A DNA stretch of 64,000 bases. Origin: Maniola hyperantus. Taxonomy: Eukaryota > Arthropoda > Insecta > Lepidoptera > Nymphalidae. Position 1 is the stretch's first letter, and every line of letters begins with the position of its first letter. The position numbers and the translations under genes were made by a program. The notes under the pieces are model-generated. The model saw only the letters and a program-made list of their open reading frames with translations. It had not been told where the DNA came from and did not search any database. Where the stretch lies: the NCBI RefSeq assembly GCF_902806685.2, contig NC_048546.1:3782001-3846000 (forward strand), written 5' to 3'. Shown here piece after piece: positions 18,200 through 30,010 of the stretch.

Positions 18200-18560
18200 C
18201 ATAGTATAGCTCTTTGCCACTATGGGCCTCATAAGAAAGCTCACAGTCACTCAGCGGGCGATGTAGAGAGCTATGCTTGGAGTTTCTCTACGTGATCAAA
18301 TCAGAAATCCGTAGGAGAACTGAAGTGGCAATGGGCAGGGTACATAGTTCGTGAAACCGATATACGTTGGGGTCACAAGGTGCTGGAATGGTGACCTCAC
18401 ACTGGAAGACCCCCCACTAGGTGGACGGACGACATCAGACGAGTCGCAGGGAGCCGCTCGATTCAGGCGGCTCAAGACCGTGGCGTGCGGAAGTCCCTAC
18501 AAGAGACCTATGTCCAGCAGTGGACGTCTATCGGTTGATGATGATAATGATGATGCTCTT
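18200..18560 (+). mobile_element. RTE-type LINE 3' fragment
   Basis: Broken frames encode ELKWQWAG, a GRPPTRWTDDIRRVAGS-like segment, and SLQETYVQQWTS, the C-terminus typical of RTE-clade reverse transcriptase proteins, followed by a (GAT)n-like tail (gatgatgataatgatgatg). Frameshifts make it a dead 5'-truncated copy. A sister copy is at 58090. Confidence 0.75.
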
Positions 18561-18812
18561 TGCCATGATTTCTACCCAAAGTACTGTTTACGTACATATT
18601 ATTACAAACTTACGGCGATAAATTATACATAATACCGATTTTATCCACAGTAAATACAATTTGAACTTCCTTTCGTGAATGGTCTCAATTTCTTTGACAC
18701 TGTCACGTCTTACTTTTTACACGAAACCGAATAATAAAAGCTGAATTCAACAGCAACAATTCAATTTCATCGCTGGGGTAAAAATACGACTCGGCTATTT
18801 CACCTATTTATT

Positions 18813-19055
18813 TTAGGGTTCCGTAGCCGAAGAGTGCCAACGGGGGTCTAAGCCTCCGCTGTCCGTACGTTTGTCCGTCCGTCTGTCTGTCTGTCAGCAA
18901 ACCGGAATAGGTAGAGAGCTAAAGTTTTCACAAATTGTATTTCTAATAGTCAGAATTTCAAAATGGCTGCCATGCATTTTTAAATGTACGAAGTGTTATA
19001 TCTTGCACGATGGTACAGAACCTTTCGTGTGCGAATCCGACTCGAACGTGACAGA
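18813..19055. repeat. 'tccgtagccgaagagtgcc' repeat
   Basis: Same layout as 15823-16112: gggttccgtagccgaagagt, cgtctgtctgtctgtcagc, aaatggctgccatgcat, cgaatccgactcgaacgtg. Confidence 0.65.
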
Positions 19056-19299
19056 TTTTTATACTTATTGTAAAGAAATACAAATACGCGTTCAAGTAGT
19101 CGGCGTCTATTCTATTCAACAATTGTATTGATCTCAAATTTAAAACCACTTTAACAAAGCCACCAGGGCTTAATCTTCAGCTTCTTTTATCACAACACAA
19201 TATATTGCAACTCTTTAATTCTACTGACGTGTACCTATAACGGCATACCTAGGTACATAATGTTAGAGTAAATTATAATTGCAGAACATTGAATAAATT

Positions 19300-20050
19300 C
19301 AAGTCAAGTCAAGTCAAGTGAAGTCAAATGATTTATTCAAAATAGGTAATTAATAACGCTTTTTGATGGTCAGATGTTGGTATTCTAAGATATAGTGGTG
19401 ATAATTACGCAAACTTAAAACTAAAGCTACGAGGGTTCCAAACGCGCCCAGGTCTGAGAAGAGCCCACAACAAATTCAATAAATAAACGCGCAGTAGACT
19501 CATGAGTACCTACCTACCACTAATTAATTTAATAAAACGATAAATACCTACTATTAAATAAAAATTAAAACAAATACCGACTAAGAGGTTAATAGCGTAG
19601 CGTAGTATAACAATTGACACGTTCTACAAACATAGGCTTACATAATATCTAGGAAAACCGTTTTAATTTTGAAACGAGCTGGATCTCCAAGCTCTTTTGA
19701 AATTCGTGAACAAGTCCAAACTTTAGGAGAAACTAATCAAGCCTGCCTTGTTCATAATATTTTGATACTCCTACTTACTAAGTGTGAACAAATTGGGGTG
19801 CAGTTTACTACTATGTAGGCATTGATACAGTCTTTACTTACTAACAGAAAGGTATCACTAAAATATTGTAAAGCGAGTATAGCCTACAGGTTAAGACTTT
19901 CAGTCTTCTACCTTGGGAGTCGGTCCAGACCAACCGTATACGCACATAACTCAAAAAAATTGAAGATGAGTGACCTTTAACTCTTTAGATTTATCTACAT
20001 TTTAAGCAATAATATTTTTTTTTTTTTTTGAAGATACAAAAAACAAAAAT
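19300..20050. other. Intergenic with a (CAAGT)n retroelement tail
   Basis: A (tcaag)n run at 19302-19322 is followed by 'gatttattcaaaataggtaat', a common LINE 3' tail form. A poly(T) run of 17 lies at about 20012. No exon is seen. Confidence 0.4.
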
Positions 20051-20189
20051 ACCAAACTTATTCTAGAACATAAAAATTACAAATCGAAAATATCATCTAA
20101 ACCACCGCAACGAGGCAGGGTGCCCAGAACGCTGGCAGCGTTACCTCGTTGAATGGCCAGACTAATATGCTGAATAATATACATATATG

Positions 20190-20320
20190 ATATATTACTT
20201 CCTTGAACAGTGAAGGAAAACATTGTGAGGAAACCTGCATGCCAGCAAGTTCTCCAAAATGTTTTCAAAGATGTGTGAAATCTACCAATTCTCACTTGGC
20301 CAGCCTTCTCAGTCTGTAGA
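20190..20320 (+). mobile_element. SINE family A body fragment
   Basis: Carries gtgaaggaaaacattgtgag, cctgcatgcc and ttctccaaaatgttttcaa in family A order. The head is missing. Confidence 0.55.
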
Positions 20321-20811
20321 GATCACTATCCTACCTAGTAGAGACATACAATAGGTATTTACCTATTGCGGCACAGAATAATAAATGTTTAAATCAAATA
20401 ACCTGCTAATGTGAGGGAGAAAATTCAACGGCAAAAAAACATTGTTTCTTATAATTTCAGCTATTGATTTTTGAAAAATGAAACCTAATGCTTTGCTGAT
20501 ATGCAAATAATAGTTATTCCGTTATGATACCACATATAAAGTAAGTAGTACCTATTAATCACGTCCATGTAACGCTTGCTATATACGAGTATATTATGCT
20601 AGACATATTATTTTACGAAACTTGCAGCGTAGGTACGTTGCCAAATCATCTGAATTTTACGGAGCATGCTTAGCCAGGAAATCTTTTGTACGTCTGCCAA
20701 CTTCTTCGGCTTTCAGGTCAATTTGGTAAAAATGTACAGGATAAGGACTCCAGTTTTGGTTACTCAAGCTTTTCTTAAAATGAATACATTAGTGCAAGTA
20801 GATACCTACCG

Positions 20812-21010
20812 TAAGGTAAAGTGGCCAGTTTTTAAAATCTCGTGGGAGCTCTTTGATTTCCCAGATAAAAGTACCGACCCTATGTCACTTTCCAAGTCTT
20901 CGACAACATCCATGCGAAAATCACGTCATCGGTTGCTTTGTTGCAGCGTGATTGAAGGAAAAACCAACAAACAAACACACTCACATTTATAATATGGGTA
21001 TACAGTATAG
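20812..21010 (-). mobile_element. Helitron-like fragment (family 2)
   Basis: Reverse-oriented tttaaaatctcgtgggagct, gataaaagtaccgaccctat, catgcgaaaatcacgtcatc, gcgtgattgaagg, and atttataatatgg near the 5' end. Confidence 0.7.
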
Positions 21011-21305
21011 TCATACCACCCCATAGGCCATGGTAGTCAGGGTAAGTGTATATAGCTCGATTCAAAATCGAACCTTAATCCCCATTGATGAACTTGTTTC
21101 ATGTTTCGGATTATGTAATCTTTGATTGACTGTTGAGTAGGCAAATAGCGGTAGTGATTAAACAGAAACTTTTAGACGTAAACATCCGCCGCAACTTCAG
21201 CAAAACTTCTGCTGATGTGGGAGATCAAGAAACCGAGCTAGGCGTATGTAGATACATAGGTATGTGTTTCAATTGCACATTTAGTTGAAAGATTTTTATT
21301 GAAAT

Positions 21306-21506
21306 ACTAGCTTATGCTCGCGACTTCGTCCGCGTGGACTACATAAACTACGTCCGTTGTATTTTCAAAAATCCTTTCTTAGCGAATGCCTACGACATAA
21401 TAGCTATCTGCATGCAAAATTTCAGCCCGATCCGTCCAGTAGTTTGAGCTGTGCGTTGATAGATCAGTCAGTCAGTCAGTCACCTTTTTCTTTTATATAT
21501 TTAGAT
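21306..21506 (-). mobile_element. Lep1-like Helitron
   Basis: Nearly complete: CTAG at 21307, cttatgctcgcgacttcg, a gtcagtcagtcagtcac run and ttttatatatttaga at the 5' end. An internal deletion has removed part of the body. Confidence 0.8.
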
Positions 21507-21536
21507 ACTTAGTACCTATAGTACGCAAAAGATCAA

Positions 21537-21640
21537 GATGGCAATCGGGGTATGAGGCTGGGGAACACCTCGCACACCATCATGTCACCCGCGCCTTCCG
21601 GCACTAGGCTAGCGCGGGTGCTGTGTTTATTTTTATTGCT
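21537..21640. repeat. 'atggcaatcgggg' MITE fragment
   Basis: It has agatggcaatcggggtatga, then a GC-rich middle (cacccgcgccttccggcac) and agcgcgggtgctgtg. The fuller copy is at 28975-29100. Confidence 0.55.
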
Positions 21641-22334
21641 AGTTTATAGATTTGCACTTGCGACAATCATGCTTAAAAAAGCAATGATGAGGTCTAGGTT
21701 TTAGCGTGCTTGCCTATAAGATGCCTATTCACTCTTGTTTTGAAGGTATTTAGGTTATACGTGGCAGGAAACACGGATGCCGGACGGACATTCCACACCG
21801 TTACATGCGAGTTGATTGGATGTCGAACACATAAGGATGCCAACCTTCATGGTTTCTCGCTACATTCTGTGAAAGAATGGTGTAGGAGGAACAAGGTTGT
21901 GTAGTTCCTGAAGGTGTAAGTTGCTCAAAAATAGCACACCCACCAAATTACTTAACTTGCCCCTTTGAAAACAAGAAATGTTATTATTATACAATGCTGA
22001 TGTGCCGTCAAAAGTCTTGCCTTTTCAACGTGAAAAGCTCTCTGCGAGTTGAAAGGAATTTACATTCCAAAGGCATTGTTCTCACTTACTGACCTCCTTA
22101 AATATTTACGACTTTTCTTTCTAGACGTTAAAGAGCCAAGAATACAATACAATGGCTTGAAATTTACATAGCTTATATTTCAGACTTGTCAAATATCTGC
22201 TGTAACTTTATGATGTAACTAGCCTTATAATTGGTTAATGGGATTAGAGAGTTTCAGGTTGGCGCAGAAATCACAACCTCGAACTAAATATCTCCCGTGC
22301 GAATATGTGGCGAATATTCAGGACCAAAATTCGC
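21641..22334. other. Intergenic, no gene seen
   Basis: A 64-codon open frame at 21710-21904 includes a moderately GC-rich stretch (ggcaggaaacacggatgcc) that looks like an old transposon piece. No family is recognised. Confidence 0.3.
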
Positions 22335-22491
22335 AAATCAGCACCCATGCGAAAGTGTGTTTGTTTGATCGTTTGTCCTTCGGTCACGTCGCAACGAAGC
22401 AACGGATCGATGTGATTTTTTGCATGGATCTTTAATGGATCTTAAATACTTGGAGAGTGACATAGGCTACTATATATCCCGGAAAACCAAA
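22335..22491 (+). mobile_element. Helitron-like fragment cut by a SINE
   Basis: Family-2 body (gcgaaagtgtgtttgtttg, caacggatcgatgtgatttt, gtgacataggctactatata, atcccggaaaaccaaagag) stops abruptly where the SINE at 22492 begins. Confidence 0.65.
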
Positions 22492-22757
22492 GAGGCTCAC
22501 TACAGAGCACGGGTCTCCTCTCAGAGTGAGAAGGGTTTTGGCCATAGTCGCTGGCCATGTGCAGATTGATAGACTTCACACAACTTTGAGAACATTATGG
22601 AGAAGATCAGGCATGCAGGTTTTCTTTCACCGTTAAAGCAAGTGATATTTAATTAATTAAAACGCATATAACTCCGAAAAGTTAGAGGTGCGTGCTCGGG
22701 ATCGAGCCCCTGACCTCTGATGGAAGGCGGACGTCCTAACCACTAGGCTATCACAGC
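22492..22757 (-). mobile_element. tRNA-derived SINE (family A)
   Basis: Near-complete minus copy ending in cctaaccactaggctatcac at 22732-22753. A deletion shortens the 'cctcacgatg' part. Confidence 0.82.
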
Positions 22758-23876
22758 AAATGGAAGTGTAGGTTAACTTAAATCGTGGCCGTGTACCCTC
22801 ATTAAGTACGACCTTCAGCTGCGGTCACAGAGAAAAACGTGACTACTAACACGTGAGGAAAAATCTACTAATTACAGAGTTAGGAAAATTCAATAAAGTG
22901 AAATGCTAAAGATTTAGAGTAAATAAAGTTCTTGTACCGCGTCGCGTACCTTTTATTTAAAAGCACTCTTGTACAATGGACTGACGATTGAAAGAGGCGA
23001 GAAGCGGCTGCATAAGGGAGGAAGGCTAAGGAGACAGGATTTGGTGGCGCTAATAAGAAAAGATTTATGTTCGACAATTGAACTCCACAGGCTAATATGA
23101 ATATAATATGATATCACCTAGCATATTATGCCCACGTCCTCGTCCGCGTGGAATGCACTTTCAAACCCTATTTTACCCCTTTAGCGGTTGAATTTTCAAA
23201 AATAGAAGACTGTGTTCTAGAATTGTCATCAGCATAATTAGCTAGCAATTATTAATCTTGTGCAATATTATTTATTGCATGAGATCATTTGATTAGGGTT
23301 CCGTACCCAAAGGGTAAAACGGGAAGCAAAGAATCGCTATTTGTATGGGTACTTATAAATGATGTGTCATAATGGTCGTTGGCTTTTACATAGCTTTTCG
23401 CGAGTCATAGAAAATGATATGACATCATGACAATTGGATATGGCGGATGTGACATGGATATGACACACAAAATATACGCAAAATTAGAATAAAGATAAAT
23501 GTACCTACTACTTTTTTCAAATCTTTTAACATTTTTACGGTCTCAACCGCTCTTAAAAAGTTGTAGGTAAAACTTGCACGTGTCTAAAATCCAAGCATTA
23601 ATAACCAAGTAGGTACTTTTAATTTTACCAATTTTTCACTCGCCTCACTCGTCATTTTCAGTGTATAGGGTTAAAAGCTTTTTGTATAGTGTATTCATGA
23701 ATAGATTCCCAGTAAATATTAACATCCGGTGAACAAGAGAAAATTTTAATTGAGGTTTGCCGCTAAATGCTCACAAAATGCGTTAGGTATAACTATTCTA
23801 AAGTTCGCTTGTCGTGCATGTACCTACGTACGAACTGACCATAGAAAAAGAAATAAGTAGTCTCTATAATGGGACC
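22758..23876. other. Intergenic with a decayed Lep1 piece
   Basis: A degraded Lep1 end (cctcgtccgcgtggaatgc, then ttagcggttgaattttcaa) lies at about 23112-23215. A 'gggttccgtacccaaagggt' fragment lies at 23296. No exon is seen. Confidence 0.45.
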
Positions 23877-24062
23877 TACAGTACGCGGCCGAAAGTAATG
23901 TACATCGACCTTTAGAAGTAGATAGCAGATTTGTAGACCACTCTCTCTGTCGTTGAGACCGACAAAACGTCATATAAGTATGAGTGACAGAGACAACGCT
24001 CTACAAAGCCGAAATGTCATTCTTAAGGCCGATGTACATTACTTTCGGGCGCATACTGTACC
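23877..24062. repeat. Palindromic MITE, GTACGCGGCCGAAAG ends
   Basis: Inverted ends ctacagtacgcggccgaaag and the near complement ctttcgggcgcatactgta. The arms pair over most of the element. A better preserved copy is at 50657-50850 and a partial one at 51712-51830. Confidence 0.78.
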
Positions 24063-24069
24063 TACTGGG

Positions 24070-24212
24070 CAGTGGCGTGCACAGGAGTTCAAGTCAGGGT
24101 ATGCATTTAGGTATGAACTTATTTTACGGCGGGTTATAATAAAAAATAAGCATTGATTTATTACAATGAGGATAAGCTGTGCGTTTATGCTTCTATGAGC
24201 TGCACGCCACTG
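24070..24212. mobile_element. hAT-type MITE, complete
   Basis: CAGTGGCGTGCAC and its inverted end GCACGCCACTG are flanked by an 8-bp duplication, ctactggg, at 24062-24069 and 24213-24220. It is the same family as the element split by the LTR retrotransposon at 928-5528, in opposite orientation, and serves as its unfilled comparison. Confidence 0.87.
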
Positions 24213-24342
24213 CTACTGGGTCTCCAAGTGCGTATTTCCATGCTCGGCTATCGACGATCGACGATCTAAGAGAATTCATGTACTCCTGGACTTAAGTCAA
24301 GTCATTCGAAGATGAACCAACAACAGATATAACACCAAATGG

Positions 24343-24658
24343 AAGTGGTGATAGCCTAGTGGTTAAGACGTCGGCCTTCCAGCCGAGGGGTCCGGGGTTC
24401 GATTCCAGGAACGCACCACTAAATTTTCGGAGTTTTGTGCGTTTTAAACAATTAAATATGCTTTAACGGTGAAGAAAAACATCGCGAGGAAACCTGCATG
24501 TCTGAGAGTTTTCCATAATGTTCTCAAAGGTATATCAAGCCTGCGAATTAGCGCTTGGCCAGCGTGATAGACTATGGGCTATGGCCAAACCCTTCTCATT
24601 CTGAGAGGATCTATCACCCGTGCTCAGTAGTGAACCGATGATGAGTTGATCATGATGA
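24343..24658 (+). mobile_element. tRNA-derived SINE (family A), full length
   Basis: Clear A box (gatagcctagtggttaagac) and B box (ggggttcgattcca), full body and a 'gatgagttgatcatgatg' tail. Confidence 0.88.
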
Positions 24659-24977
24659 CAACACGAAATACTGAATCAGTTTAGTCGACTATTTAGGGGT
24701 TCGTGCTTGACAATAGATAGAAAATTTTTAAAAAAAATCTTGGAATCCGGACTATAGCAAGAACTATTTTCTCTAAGTAGAATGATAGGTAATGGTCTAT
24801 TGTGAACTCATCCGCATATTTTCTAGTCTAGAGAGCAAACAAAGGTTTTTGTAGAGCTTTAAATTAAAATTTTTAGAATGACCTCGCCGGATAAAATGTT
24901 TTGTGGCCTTTTGCATAAAATGTTTTCTTTCGTATTGGTGAAAGATTTTCCAATCAATTTTCAATTTATTCTTTCAA

Positions 24978-25190
24978 CTAGATGATGCCCTTTTAGGCTA
25001 CTTTTTGTCCCGGAAATTTAAAGAGTTCCTACGAGATTTTCAACAAACCAAAATTCACGATGACGACGTATTATATTGTAGACAACTATTATACTTATCA
25101 GTAAAAGAATCGGATCATTAGTTCAGGAGATTACCCCAACGTCCAAACTTACAAACTTTACCTCTTTATAATATAAGTGTGGATAGTATG
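24978..25190 (-). mobile_element. Helitron-like fragment (family 2)
   Basis: Starts actagatgatgcc, with tactttttgtcccggaaatt, tcctacgagattttcaac, and ctctttataatataagtgtg at the 5' end. The middle is degraded. Confidence 0.65.
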
Positions 25191-25283
25191 TAGATAGGTA
25201 GTAATAACTGAAATACATAGTTTGGACCCAGTTTATTTTACAAGCCTTTCTGTTTTTCACGGAAAAGTTTTAAAAACTTGTCT

Positions 25284-26015
25284 TCTAAATATATAAAAGG
25301 AAAATTTTCAAAAATAAAATAAAAACCGACTTCAATAACTACAAACACTAAAAAGTAAAAAATAATTTAATTTATTACCCAATATATTATGTACACAAGA
25401 GTTATTGTAGTTCTATAGTAATATTTTTTGGAGCCGGTGCCAATTAGCCTCACGAACCATCTACCTACTCTTCATATTGCTTTGTGACTCCACATTGGCA
25501 CCTCATTGGCATTTCACAATTTTTAGTGGCCCCATTTTACTAAAATATGCTATGCCTGGTTAAAACCCTACTGTTTACAAAGCTATTACACTGATCGCGA
25601 GCAATTTACTCTAATCCGTTTAGGAGTTCCGTTCTCCATCTCCGAAGATATTCATCAGATCTTTACCAAATTAAAATGGGACCACCTCTGAAGTATGTCC
25701 TACAAAAAAAAAAGAATCATCAAAATCGGTTCATAATTGACGGAGTAATCGCGTAACAAACATACAAAAAAAATCAACATACAGTCGAATTGATAACCTC
25801 CTCCTTTTTTGAAGTCGGTTAAAAAGGTGACTGACTGATCTATCAACGCACAGCTCAAACTACTGGACGGATCGGGCTGAAATTCGACATGCAGATAGCT
25901 ATAATGTCGTAGGCATCCGCTAAGAAAGTATTTTTGAAAATTCAAGCCCTAAGGGGGTGAAATAGGGGTTTGAAATTTGTGTAGTCCACGCGGACGAAGT
26001 CGCGAGCATAAGCTA
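25284..26015 (+). mobile_element. Lep1-like Helitron split by another element
   Basis: TCTAAATATATAAAAGGAAAA (25284-25304) resumes as aaaaggtgactgactgatc at about 25823 and ends with cgcgagcataagctag at 26015. The insertion occupies 25305-25822. Confidence 0.82.
25305..25822. mobile_element. 'aaaccgacttc' element nested in Lep1
   Basis: Begins near ataaaaaccgacttcaataa and ends with gaagtcggttaaaa, giving short inverted ends (accgacttc and gaagtcggt). Similar single ends occur at 32935 and 36410. It is non-coding. Confidence 0.6.
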
Positions 26016-27069
26016 GTTATAAATAACGGTAACGGTACCATTAATTTCATATTATCGTTAAACTACGAAATAAGCTTAAAATCATTAGTTAACTTGGTCC
26101 TAGATTCCGAATTATTCTGTGCCAACACTGTTTTCTAAATGCTTTTCAAACTTTAAAAAAAAATCATTGTGTTCAACAGTTAAAAAATTCTACTGAAAGT
26201 CATCGATGGCCTATTGTTAGAAATCGAAAAATAGGAACGGTATTCATCATTGAAATTTTTTTTAAACTTTTGGTGCTGGCTGAAGTTTCCGTGCCAACAC
26301 TTTTTTCTGGACCCTATTCAGGCTGTTAAAAGTGAAAAATAAACTTTTCATTGAGGAGGTCGGATAGTTAAAAAAAGTTTTATTTATTCGCTCGTAGTCA
26401 TCGATCGTCGTCGAGCAGACCCGCCACTGCAGTGCGGTCTCAAGGGCACCACAGACGGCTGTCGGCTATTGGATTCATGCAAATTGTGTCAGCTTTGCTT
26501 GAAAACGTGTTGTTTGGATTCTTTTGCCTCGTCACTTCATAGCAAATGCATGTCATAACTAGATGATGCACACGACTTCGTCCGCGTGGACTCGGTTTTT
26601 TCTCTCGTGGGAAAATCTCGTGGGAACTCGGGAATTTCTGAGATAAAAAGTAACCTATATCCGCCTGCAATATATGTATCTGCCATTGACTTAAATATTA
26701 CTTCGTAAGGACAGGGCCATTGAACAAGCAAAATGGCACCGACTCATTGGTCCTAAAATGTTTAATTAGCACCAATGCAACCTCAGTAACATCTGGATTT
26801 CAACGGGTCGTTCATTAGTATCTAAGAGGTGGCGCTGATTTATTTGGTTCCAAAACCTTGAAAATTTTTGTTCGCTTGGGCATATCTTGTCATTTATATC
26901 GATGGTATCTGCCAAATTTCGTCAAATCAGTTAGGTAAACGAATGGGCCGTGGAAAGGTAAAAGACTAATAATTAGACGGACATATAATTAATCCTGATT
27001 TTATTTCCGTATAACTATTCCTAATTTTATTTTATTAGTTAGTATGAATAATGGAAGTAGATAAAAAGG
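26016..27069. other. Non-coding DNA with Helitron-like remnant
   Basis: A family-2 remnant (aactagatgatgcacacgac, cgtccgcgtggactcgg) starts at 26558 on the minus strand. A GC-richer patch (26392-26460) has cgatcgtcgtcgagcagac. No exon is assigned. Confidence 0.45.
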
Positions 27070-27365
27070 CTTTCCTGGCGCTGTATCTTATAAGTGGAAG
27101 GTGTCGGGTTCGATTCCCGACGCGGGCAATTTGGGAATTTATAATATTATCTAAATTATCTCTGGTCTAGTCTGGTGGGAGGCATCGGCCATTGCTTATT
27201 ACCACACTACCACAAAGACATCCGGCGTAGACATCAAAATCATACCCCTCCAAGTTTACCCACTTCCATCTTAGACGGCATCGTCAGTCGTCACTACCCG
27301 GTGATATCGTAGTCTAGGGCTTCTCTAGCATAGATCTCTCCATCGCCCGCTGAGTGATATGTCTT
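27070..27365 (+). mobile_element. tRNA-like SINE
   Basis: A B-box-like stretch, gtcgggttcgattcccgacg, at 27107-27126 is followed by 'gcgggcaatttggg' and a body with 'ctccaagtttacccacttcc'. The A-box region (ctttcctggcgctgtat) is weak, so a functional tRNA is unlikely. Confidence 0.5.
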
Positions 27366-27699
27366 GGATATGGATTTAAATAAAGGGTCCCAATATGCAC
27401 TGTTCGAAGAGGTCTTCAAGCACTGAGGAATTTCGGACAAGAAGACATCTCAAAGCTTCCTTATTTCGTATATAATATGTACTCGTAAATTATTAATTAG
27501 GTACTCAGTCGTATTATACTTAGCTATTATACAATTTAGCCTCCGGAGTATTCTCATTTAGCTGTCTTGTGTCTGCATTTTAGATTCAGCAGGCCAAGCA
27601 CGTTCAGTACGACAACGCTTTCTCGCGGCCATTTGTGTGTTGCTTAAAAGCTTGATTTAACGCCAGAGCAACATAGTGTTGCTCTGGCACTCTGCACAC

Positions 27700-27955
27700 G
27701 ACTATATCCCGTATTATAAATGCAAAAGTATTTGTTTGTTGGTTAATTGGTTTGTCCTTAAATCACGCTGTAACGGAGCATCAGATCGAGGTGATTTTTT
27801 TGCATGGATATATGCAAACAATTTTATTTTTCTTGCTCTATTTACAATAGTTAAAAGATCCGGATAGTGGCTACTACGAGTAATTATACTGGAAAATCAG
27901 TTCGCGCAAGATTTTTAAAAATCTAAATCCACGCGGACGAAGGCGCGGATTTCAT
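27700..27955 (+). mobile_element. Helitron-like fragment (family 2)
   Basis: cgtattataaatgcaaaagt, ttaaatcacgctgtaacgg, gtgatttttttgcatggat and taaatccacgcggacgaagg in family order. The CTAG terminus is lost. Confidence 0.65.
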
Positions 27956-28859
27956 CTACTGTCGAGTCGACTGTCGAACCGTACCTAAATAATATTGCAA
28001 TTCACAACAGAATGCTGTCTTGATAGACCTGCCGTATGCTTGCTCGAGGCCGCAAAATTAGTGTTTCCATTTGTAACATGCCTCATTGCTCTATATTGTT
28101 GTTCTGACGTAAAGTAGCCTTAAGCCGTTAAAGCTGATATGTCACACTGATTGTGCTCGGGCTGCAGGTTTGCAATTCTTGTCGGCTTGTCAACGATATA
28201 TCACCTGCACACCTTTGCGAGACAGGTTTCCGCTATCTAAATCATTTCGCTTGGTACAGTTTATGTAATGTGTTTATCAAATAGTTATAGTTACCGTTTG
28301 AATTAAAAATAGACGATCCAATTTCAAATTGATTTAATTAACTGACTTTCTTGAAAACATAGACTAACGGCCAAGTTCGAAAACAGAATTGTTATTACTG
28401 TGCGTAACTCTAATCGTAAGAAAATAAGGAGTTAATGCAACTAGTATATAATTTGCACCATTTTACATTTGTTCGAATAGTAATTAGGTTAGCCATAAAT
28501 TAGAATAGATTTGTAACTTTTTCAGTATAATTTAAGCTACTATACGTAACATTTGTAGTATTATTACACACATTAAAATATTAACGATTTTGCAGTCGAA
28601 TATTTTATTCACAACATTCGGTCTGAATTTTAAAAAGGCAAGTTAGATTTTTTTATTCGGCTTACATATTTTATAGCTTCGATCCATTTACGTCGCTATT
28701 TTATTCAAAATCTGGAACTTGAATTTTATTTGCACTACCTAAAAAACTATTTATAGTAAAAGCCTAGCGAAATACGCCATCCGATTTTAACGGTAGGTAC
28801 CTACTTAATAAAATGTAGAGGGTTTTTACTTTTACATGTCTATGTACCTAAATGTTTTT
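27956..28859. other. AT-rich non-coding DNA
   Basis: No exon, RNA gene or repeat family is recognised, apart from a GC-richer stretch at about 28145-28225. Confidence 0.35.
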
Positions 28860-29105
28860 AGAGTTTCGTACCTCAAAAGGAAAAAGGAACCCTTTTAGGA
28901 TCACTTTGTTGTCTGTCTATCTGTCTGACCGTCTGTCCGTGTCTGTCAAGAAAACGTATAGGGCAATATAGATGGCAATCGGGGTATTAGGCGGGGGGAC
29001 GCCCCGCACACTCGCACGCCACCCGCGCTTGCCCGCACCGGGTTAGCGTGGGGGCTGTGCGGGTGCGCGGAGCATGTCCTGCCCGATTGCCATCTCGACC
29101 TGTTA
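28860..29105. repeat. 'cgtacctcaaaagg' repeat plus GC-rich MITE
   Basis: 28860-28970 matches the 14086 repeat in opposite orientation. 28970-29098 is bounded by inverted agatggcaatcgggg and cccgattgccatct, with a GC-rich centre (ccgcaccgggttagcg). The second is probably nested in the first. Confidence 0.65.
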
Positions 29106-30010
29106 CTGACTATTGCTACTTACATCATTCTTTTCTAAGTTTTAGAAGTCGGAAGATTGACTACTTATAGGCCTATCGAGGAAACTTGTACTTGAAGGAC
29201 GTATAGGTATGGCATAAGTTCAACTTATTTCATCTGAAAATCTAAAGTGAACTTTTGGATTTTTTTCTTTTGTCGTAACTATATTGTTGTTCATTCCATA
29301 CGTATTCAAAAACAGATAGAACTTAATATTATATTATATTATATTATACATTTACATATTATACATCTTGTGAAATTCGTTGAATTCCGTTGCTACGCAG
29401 TGCTACGAAACTTTGAACGGCTACGAGGCTATATGTTCACGTATGTATTATTACGTAGCGTAGTAATAGATAAGCAGGCATAAACCATTACTAAAATTAC
29501 TTAAGCATTATTTAAGCTCGAAAGTAAAAAAATATAATGCTAGGCTAAGTGTTTCTTTGTTGCTTAAAGGTTGCTAAAAGGTGCTACGAACTCCACATTT
29601 CCCAAAGCTTCCGGTGATATGTTTTGCATATTGCGTAACATCGCGTGCAGTTAAATGTCGGTTTACTTTTAAACCTTGACCTGCGATGCAGTTGCAACTT
29701 GCAAGTGGTGTGTATATATTATGTACTGTGTAACATGGCATAAGTTATAACTCACACCTATTATATTTTAATGACTATATAATTATTATTATGCAAAAGC
29801 TTTTATGTTAAAACATTTTAAACAAAAAGCTCACAAAGTTTTACCGACAATCGATTTATATTTTAGAGTTTAATATATAATTATTTTAATGTGGTTTGTA
29901 TAATACCTGCCTCCGTCACTCATGTACACAAATGAACTTAAGGTCATAAGTTAAATGATTTTACCTTTGTGTACACCACATTAAACGTTTCTACGTACCT
30001 AATGCTTTTA
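29106..30010. other. AT-rich non-coding DNA
   Basis: A small foldback lies at about 29886-29984 (aatgtggt with accacatt outside, tgtacacaaa with tttgtgtaca inside). No coding evidence is seen. Confidence 0.4.

Noticed and set aside
27085..27126. tRNA-like T arm (gtcgggttcgattcccgacg)
   Set aside because: No matching D arm or acceptor stem at the right distance. Best explained as a SINE.
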